DNA of 45,634 nt from an uncultured Flavobacteriaceae bacterium (GTDB taxonomy: Bacteria; Bacteroidota; Bacteroidia; Flavobacteriales; Flavobacteriaceae): contig CAJIZJ010000037.1 of assembly GCA_905181825.1 (NCBI GenBank), positions 1 to 45,634 on the forward strand, given 5' to 3'. Made by a program: the position numbers and the translations under genes. The notes beneath the pieces were generated by a model. The model was not told the DNA's origin, did no database searches, and saw only the letters and a list, made by a program, of their open reading frames with translations. Positions 41,182 through 45,634 of this stretch are shown here, one piece after another. The first letter of the stretch is position 1. Each line of letters begins with the position of its first letter.

Positions 41182-41763
41182 ATGTATAAAATATTTGTTG
41201 GCAATAAACCAATTATCTTAACTACGAAGGTAGAAACGGAAACAAACTTCAAGAATTTCTTGATTGATTCTGTGGATATTAACAAAGTGCTTTCGAAACT
41301 TAAAAAAGATAAATACGATGCGGTGCATCTTATTGGCTCTGATAAAGACGAGCTTTTAAAAAAGTTTCTATCTCTATTGCCAAATGTGATTGCAGCAGGA
41401 GGGAAGGTTTATAATCCAAATGGAGACATATTGTTTATTTTTAGAAACGGTAAGTGGGACCTCCCAAAGGGAAAGGCGGAATCCAAAGAAACAATTAATC
41501 AAACAGCTCTTCGTGAAGTTGAAGAAGAAACCGGAGTTTCTGGTCTTTCTATTACCAAACCTTTAGAAATTACGTATCATATTTTTAAAAGGCTTGACCG
41601 ATATCAAATAAAAGTTACTTACTGGTTTAAAATGTATTCTGAATTCGACGGAGAATTAATACCTCAAGAAAAAGAAGGTATTACAAAAGTGAAATGGATT
41701 CCTGTATCCAAGCTTAAAAAAGTTTTAAGTAACTCTTATGCTAACATAAAACTACTCGTCTAG
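41182..41763 (+). CDS. Nudix hydrolase with N-terminal extension
   Basis: The 193-residue protein has the complete Nudix box (GX5EX7REUXEEXGU) as GKAESKE...REVEEETGV at about residues 97-119, preceded by FRNGKWDLPKG. These enzymes split nucleoside diphosphates linked to another group; the substrate is unknown. The first ~70 residues form a separate small domain (MYKIFVGNKPIIL, YDAVHLIGSDKDELLKKF) that I do not recognise. Divergent from pyrE. Confidence 0.92.
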   Translation: MYKIFVGNKPIILTTKVETETNFKNFLIDSVDINKVLSKLKKDKYDAVHLIGSDKDELLKKFLSLLPNVIAAGGKVYNPNGDILFIFRNGKWDLPKGKAESKETINQTALREVEEETGVSGLSITKPLEITYHIFKRLDRYQIKVTYWFKMYSEFDGELIPQEKEGITKVKWIPVSKLKKVLSNSYANIKLLV

Positions 41764-41816
41764 TACGTATAAAACAGTTATTTCCATAAATATCTTCAAA
41801 TAAAGTTCCTTTACAG

Positions 41817-41846
41817 TTGGTATCCCTTTCAATAAGTTTATTTTTG
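41817..41846 (+). promoter_or_regulatory. full promoter of the SulP gene: TTG-N19-TATTTTTG
   Basis: TTG at 41817-41819 is followed 19 nt later by a perfect TAnnTTTG (41839-41846), the ideal Bacteroidota -33/-7 arrangement. It ends 21 nt before the ATG at 41868. It is the clearest promoter in the window. Confidence 0.75.
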
Positions 41847-41867
41847 CCCTGCAAAAACTGAAACAAA

Positions 41868-43490
41868 ATGATGGAGTTCATAAGTAAACGATCTAGTAAC
41901 GTAAAAAATGATGTATTAAGCGGTTTAACCGTTGCTTTGGCGCTAGTGCCTGAGGCAGTAGCTTTTGCTTTTGTAGCAGGAGTGGACCCCTTGGTGGGGC
42001 TTTATGCTGCTTTTATGATTGGATTGATTACGTCTATTTTTGGAGGTCGTCCAGGGATGATTAGTGGAGCAACTGGTGCGCTTGCTGTAGTAATGGTAAG
42101 TCTGGTTGCAAGAGGGAATGCAATGGGTGTTGAAGGAGATGAATTAGGTCTTTACTACTTATTCATGACAGTTATTTTAATGGGTATTATCCAAGTTTTT
42201 GCGGGTCTATTCAAACTGGGTAAATTTGTCCGGTTGATTCCACACCCTGTAATGATGGGCTTTGTTAATGGTTTGGCTATTGTTATTTTCTTATCTCAGT
42301 TGAGTATGTTTATGACTCCCGAAAACGGTGAAATGGTTTGGATGCAAGGCGCTTCCTTGTTTACTATGGTTGGACTTGTAGGCTTAACTATGGCAATTAT
42401 GTTTGGTTTACCACAACTCACAAAAAAACTTCCAGAAGCCTTGGTTGCTATTTTAGTTGTATCTGCGATAGTTATTTTTGGAAATTTAGACGTTGCCACG
42501 GTAGGGAGTTTTATTAGAGACGGAGGCGGCGAAGGTCTTAAGGGGGGGTTACCACTTCCTCAGTGGGAAATTTTTGATAAGATTCCATTGAATTTATCAA
42601 CGCTCAAATTTATTGGACCTTATGCATTGATTCTTGCAGCTATTGGACTTATTGAATCGTTAATGACGCTTAATCTAATTGATGAGCTAACAGAAACTCG
42701 TGGAAATTCTAACAGAGAATGCATGGCACAAGGCGGTGCAAATATTATTACTGGATTGTTTGGAGGTATGGGAGGATGCGCAATGATTGGACAGTCTATT
42801 ATTAACATCAAAGGCGGCGGTAGAGGTCGTTTGTCAGGAATAGTGGCTGCTCTAGCGTTGTTAGCATTTATCTTATTTGCTTCAGGACTTATAGAACAAG
42901 TGCCAATTGCAGCTCTTGTTGGCGTTATGTTTATGGTTGTATTTGGCACTTTTGCATGGTCAAGTTTTAGAATCATTAATAAAATACCAAGAACTGATGT
43001 ATTTGTATTGATTCTTGTATCTTCAATGACTGTATTTTTTGATTTAGCAATTGCTGTAATTTCTGGGGTTATTGTTAGTGCACTGGTGTTCTCTTGGGAG
43101 AATGCGAAACGTATTCGTGCACGAAAACGCACCAAAGAAGATGGTACTAAAGTTTATGAAATATGGGGTCCATTGTTTTTTGGAAGTATTACGGCTTTTA
43201 ACGATAAGTTTGACGTAAAAAATGATCCCGAGTCAGTAGAAATTGATTTCATAGAATCCCGAATAAGCGATCATTCTGCGATTGAGTCAATTTTTAATCT
43301 AGTAACAAAGTATAAAGAAGAGGGTAAAAAAATTCATTTAAAACATCTAAGTGAAGATTGTAAGATTTTATTACACAAATCAAGCCCAATTTTTCAAGAG
43401 GTTATATTAGATGCAATTGATGATCCTCGTTATCATTTAGCCGAAAATCCAGAAACGTTTTCAAAAGGGCTGGCAGACTATAAATTGTAG
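41868..43490 (+). CDS. SulP/SLC26 family anion transporter
   Basis: This 540-residue transporter has a membrane part of 10-14 helices (residues ~15-415) and a C-terminal STAS domain (about 430-530). Family signatures are GLTVALALVPEAVAFAF, GVDPLVGLYAAFM and ISGATGALAVVM, and GNSNRECMAQGGANIITGLFGG in pieces. The substrate may be sulfate, bicarbonate or a dicarboxylate; marine members often carry bicarbonate, but this is not decidable here. No carbonic anhydrase gene is adjacent. The stop is 3 nt from that of the convergent coaD. Confidence 0.93.
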   Translation: MMEFISKRSSNVKNDVLSGLTVALALVPEAVAFAFVAGVDPLVGLYAAFMIGLITSIFGGRPGMISGATGALAVVMVSLVARGNAMGVEGDELGLYYLFMTVILMGIIQVFAGLFKLGKFVRLIPHPVMMGFVNGLAIVIFLSQLSMFMTPENGEMVWMQGASLFTMVGLVGLTMAIMFGLPQLTKKLPEALVAILVVSAIVIFGNLDVATVGSFIRDGGGEGLKGGLPLPQWEIFDKIPLNLSTLKFIGPYALILAAIGLIESLMTLNLIDELTETRGNSNRECMAQGGANIITGLFGGMGGCAMIGQSIINIKGGGRGRLSGIVAALALLAFILFASGLIEQVPIAALVGVMFMVVFGTFAWSSFRIINKIPRTDVFVLILVSSMTVFFDLAIAVISGVIVSALVFSWENAKRIRARKRTKEDGTKVYEIWGPLFFGSITAFNDKFDVKNDPESVEIDFIESRISDHSAIESIFNLVTKYKEEGKKIHLKHLSEDCKILLHKSSPIFQEVILDAIDDPRYHLAENPETFSKGLADYKL

Positions 43491-43493
43491 GTT

Positions 43494-43946
43494 TTATACT
43501 CGAACTGAATTCGGAACTAATTTTTTGTAGTCTCCTTCAAAGCGAATAATTTCTCTTACAATAGAAGATGAAATGAAAGAAGTCTGAGCAGACGTTAACA
43601 GAAAGACCGTTTCTAGTGTAGATAAGTGCCGGTTGGTATGGGCAATAGCTTTTTCAAATTCAAAATCGGCAGGATTTCTTAAACCTCTCAAGATAAAGTC
43701 AACCCCAATCTCTTTACAGAACTCAATTGTCAAGCCACTGTAACTCATGACTCTTACTTTTGGATTGTCCTTAAACGCTCTTTCAATAAATGCTATGCGT
43801 TCATCAAGTGAAAACATATAATCTTTCGAAGAGTTTTCGCCAATCGCTATAATAACTTCGTCAAATAGGGTGACCCCCCTATTAATGATGTCAACATGCC
43901 CAAGTGTTATAGGGTCAAAGGATCCTGGAAAAATTGCTTTTTTCAT
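43494..43946 (-). CDS. coaD: phosphopantetheine adenylyltransferase
   Basis: This enzyme performs the penultimate step of coenzyme A synthesis, joining ATP and 4'-phosphopantetheine. The 150-residue protein has the nucleotide motif FPGSFDPITLGHVDII, the RGLRNPADFEFE segment and ISSSIVRE near the end (usual ISSTxVRE). It lies 9 nt after ddl in the same unit. Confidence 0.97.
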   Translation of the reverse strand: MKKAIFPGSFDPITLGHVDIINRGVTLFDEVIIAIGENSSKDYMFSLDERIAFIERAFKDNPKVRVMSYSGLTIEFCKEIGVDFILRGLRNPADFEFEKAIAHTNRHLSTLETVFLLTSAQTSFISSSIVREIIRFEGDYKKLVPNSVRV

Positions 43947-43955
43947 AAGGTAAAG

Positions 43956-44939
43956 TTAGTGATTTTTCTGAAGAGCCTCTTGGATCGCGTTATGAAACAA
44001 GTCTGACAATGAGATTCCAGCTTTTAAAGCTTGTTGTGGTAAGATACTTTCTTTAGTAAAACCAGGGATTGTATTTACCTCTAAAAGGTATGGTTTACCA
44101 TCTTTAAAAATAAATTCACTTCTAGAAAAACCATCTATTTTCAAAATTTCATAAATATTTTTAGCAACCTCTCTTACTTCAGAAGCTTGTGTTTCACTTA
44201 TGCGTGCGGGGGTGATTTCTTGAGATTTCCCTAAATATTTAGCTTCATAATCAAAAAAATCATTGTCTGTAACAATTTCTGTAATTGGAAGAACAGTGAT
44301 CTCTCCTTTGTAGCGGATAACCCCTACAGAAACCTCGGTGCCATCTAAGAACGATTCTATAATAAGTTCATCGTCTTCTTTTAGTGCTGTTTCAATAGCC
44401 TTTGGAAGCTCGTCTTTTGAATAAACTTTAGTAACACCAAAACTACTACCAGCCTTATTGGCTTTTACAAAACACGGAAATCCAACAGCCGCTTCAATTG
44501 CTACAGAATCTATAACATCTCCAGCATTTAAAAAATAAGCATCTGCACTAACGATGCCGTAAGGTTTCAAAGCACTTAAGCAGTCTCTTTTATTAAAGGT
44601 AAGCGCTGCTTGATACATGTTGCAGCTGGTATGAGGTAGTGATAATAATTTGAAGTAGGCTTGCATGGTTCCGTCTTCTCCTGGAGCGCCGTGAATCGCA
44701 TTAAAAATACAGTCAAATTTAATTTTAATGCCATCCAAGCTAATAGTGAAATCTGATTTATCTACAGGAAATTCTTCTAAGTCGTTATTTACATAGACCC
44801 ATTTATCTTTAAAGATGTGGATGCTATAGGAGTTATAAAGTTCTGTGGGTAAACTTTCATGTACAACACTTCCACTTTTTAAAGAAATGAGATATTCACT
44901 CGAATACCCGCCCATTATGATGGCTATGTTTTTTTTCAT
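43956..44939 (-). CDS. ddl: D-alanine-D-alanine ligase
   Basis: This ATP-grasp ligase makes the D-Ala-D-Ala dipeptide of peptidoglycan. I chose ATG 44939 (MKKNIAIIMGGYSSEY), giving 327 residues; a GTG two codons earlier is less likely. It shows AIHGAPGEDGTMQAY, FVKANKAGSSFGV, EVSVGVI and LEVNTIPGFTKESI. The Ser-Glu pair in the first block (GGYSSEY) fits the substrate-binding region. The likely promoter, TTG-N17-TATTTTTA, lies just upstream. Confidence 0.97.
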   Translation of the reverse strand: MKKNIAIIMGGYSSEYLISLKSGSVVHESLPTELYNSYSIHIFKDKWVYVNNDLEEFPVDKSDFTISLDGIKIKFDCIFNAIHGAPGEDGTMQAYFKLLSLPHTSCNMYQAALTFNKRDCLSALKPYGIVSADAYFLNAGDVIDSVAIEAAVGFPCFVKANKAGSSFGVTKVYSKDELPKAIETALKEDDELIIESFLDGTEVSVGVIRYKGEITVLPITEIVTDNDFFDYEAKYLGKSQEITPARISETQASEVREVAKNIYEILKIDGFSRSEFIFKDGKPYLLEVNTIPGFTKESILPQQALKAGISLSDLFHNAIQEALQKNH

Positions 44940-44959
44940 GTGCACTATATATACAGTAA

Positions 44960-44986
44960 AAATATTACTTTTATATTAAATCAAAT
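44960..44986 (-). promoter_or_regulatory. near-consensus promoter of ddl-coaD
   Basis: On the minus strand a TTG is followed 17 nt later by TATTTTTA, one mismatch from TAnnTTTG, about 20 nt before the ddl ATG. The TTG falls in an inverted repeat ATCAAA-N5-TTTGAT (44980-44996). Confidence 0.4.
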
Positions 44987-45055
44987 TCATTTTGATCTAA
45001 ATTAATTTACTATAAACTAAACAAGCTAAAGATTTTAAGGACAGAATTATTTGTT

Positions 45056-45063
45056 TAGCTTTG
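45056..45063 (+). promoter_or_regulatory. -7 box TAGCTTTG of the PASTA gene
   Basis: This is a perfect TAnnTTTG ending 20 nt before the ATG at 45084. Confidence 0.55.
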
Positions 45064-45083
45064 TTGTTTTATTACAAACACCC

Positions 45084-45634
45084 ATGAATTTCATTAGATT
45101 CGTATTCAGCAAATCACTTATTAAGCAATTAATTTATGCATTAGTTGTTCTAATTATTTTCGGGTTTTTAACCTTAAAGTGGCTTAAAACGTACACTAAC
45201 CACGGATTATTTGTATCCGTGCCTAGTCTTACCGGAAAATCTTATCAAGTTGCTAAGACACTTCTTCAAGAAAATGACCTTAGAAGTGAAGTCCAAGATT
45301 CATCAAATTTCAACCCAAGATATCCAAAAGGGGCCGTTATTGAACAAGACCCGCTTGCTGGAAGTCAGGTGAAGGAGGATCGAAAAATATATTTAATTCT
45401 TAATCCTTCTGGTTACCGATCTTTTGCGGTTCCCGATGTGATTAGACGCACTTTTCGTCAAACTAAACCATCCTTAGAAGCATTAGGTTTTCAGATAGGG
45501 TCTTTGACTTACAAAGACGATTTAGGGAAAGATGAAGTTTTAGAAATACGCTATAAAGGCCAAATCATTGAAGCAGGTACGATGCTTCCAAAAACTTCGA
45601 CACTCGACCTAGTTTTAGGGAACGGCATTCGAAA
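45084..45634 (+). CDS. membrane-anchored PASTA-domain protein, 5' part
   Basis: The reading frame opens at ATG 45084 and runs off the right edge (183 codons visible). It has a short cytosolic N-terminus, one membrane helix (about residues 14-34: QLIYALVVLIIFGFLTLKWL) and then PASTA repeats outside the membrane: VPSLTGKSYQVAKTLL with VIEQDPLAGSQV, then VPDVIRRTFRQTKPSLEALGF with IIEAGTMLP. PASTA domains bind peptidoglycan fragments in kinases and PBPs; this protein has no kinase domain in the visible part. It is divergent from ddl, another cell-wall gene. Confidence 0.9.
   Translation, partial: MNFIRFVFSKSLIKQLIYALVVLIIFGFLTLKWLKTYTNHGLFVSVPSLTGKSYQVAKTLLQENDLRSEVQDSSNFNPRYPKGAVIEQDPLAGSQVKEDRKIYLILNPSGYRSFAVPDVIRRTFRQTKPSLEALGFQIGSLTYKDDLGKDEVLEIRYKGQIIEAGTMLPKTSTLDLVLGNGIR

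Noticed and set aside
42620-43135. Long open frame antisense to the SulP transporter gene (171 codons)
   Set aside because: It is a shadow of the coding frame; the composition is Ile/Thr/Pro-rich in the manner of reverse-strand readings of membrane proteins, and no start signal or family motif is seen.
1-45634. Search for a mobile element, CRISPR array, phage or defence island
   Set aside because: I saw no transposase, integrase, regularly spaced direct repeats, tRNA with flanking repeats or toxin-antitoxin pair. Gene order and composition look like core chromosome throughout.

Overview
The window is an AT-rich, tightly packed chromosomal segment from a member of the Bacteroidota, almost certainly a marine Flavobacteriaceae. 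The evidence is the Na+-NQR operon with a linked apbE, DUF1573, DUF3050 and Nramp-like genes of Bacteroidota type, an FtsH-LUD-CdsA-Psd block, and the Bacteroidota promoter element TAnnTTTG in front of most operons. I see no rRNA, tRNA, CRISPR array, insertion sequence or prophage. No stretch of more than 300 bases lacks a gene. Most of the window is core metabolism.

Layout. 1-6445 (+): end of nqrA, then nqrBCDEF, an intrinsic terminator, a small protein of unknown function, and apbE, which attaches FMN to NqrB and NqrC. 6442-10865 (-): two units, map-DUF3050-methyltransferase and gpmI-HAD phosphatase. 10979-13276: a GNAT acetyltransferase, peptidase E, a secreted carboxypeptidase-regulatory-like protein and TatA. 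13280-20888 (-): an eight-gene kynurenine catabolic operon (kynU, kmo, RidA-type deaminase, aldehyde dehydrogenase, atypical SDR, 3-hydroxyanthranilate dioxygenase, ACMS decarboxylase, O-methyltransferase). 20965-23611 (-): lipoprotein MsrA, a coiled-coil protein whose zinc ribbon has lost its cysteines, and a Nif3-like protein. 23657-31057: lpxK (+), then (-) lipA-gap, an ECF sigma factor overlapping an Nramp-like transporter, a small Cys-rich membrane protein, and aminotransferase-murB. 31256-34451: DUF1573 protein (-) and valS (+). 34456-39251 (-): rsfS-ftsH, then LUD-cdsA-psd-ACBP, a protein quality-control and phospholipid block. 39346-45634: birA, pyrE-SRPBCC, a Nudix protein, a SulP transporter, ddl-coaD, and the start of a PASTA-domain protein.

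How the genes work together. Na+-NQR, ApbE and possibly the 67-residue Cys-rich membrane protein (NqrM-like arrangement) would build and mature the sodium pump. The kynurenine operon turns kynurenine into 3-hydroxyanthranilate, opens the ring and carries it to 2-aminomuconate and its deaminated product. The tryptophan dioxygenase and formamidase that would supply kynurenine are not in the window.

The most interesting observations are structural. All seven convergent gene junctions lie within 4 nt, and four of them share one TTAA/TTAG as both stop codons. Three genes have a perfect -7 box ending exactly 4 nt before the ATG, which implies leaderless mRNAs. Several proteins keep a fold but have lost its signature residues: an SDR without YxxxK, a zinc ribbon without Cys, and an Nramp without DPGN or MPH. 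I found no clear new defence or mobile system.
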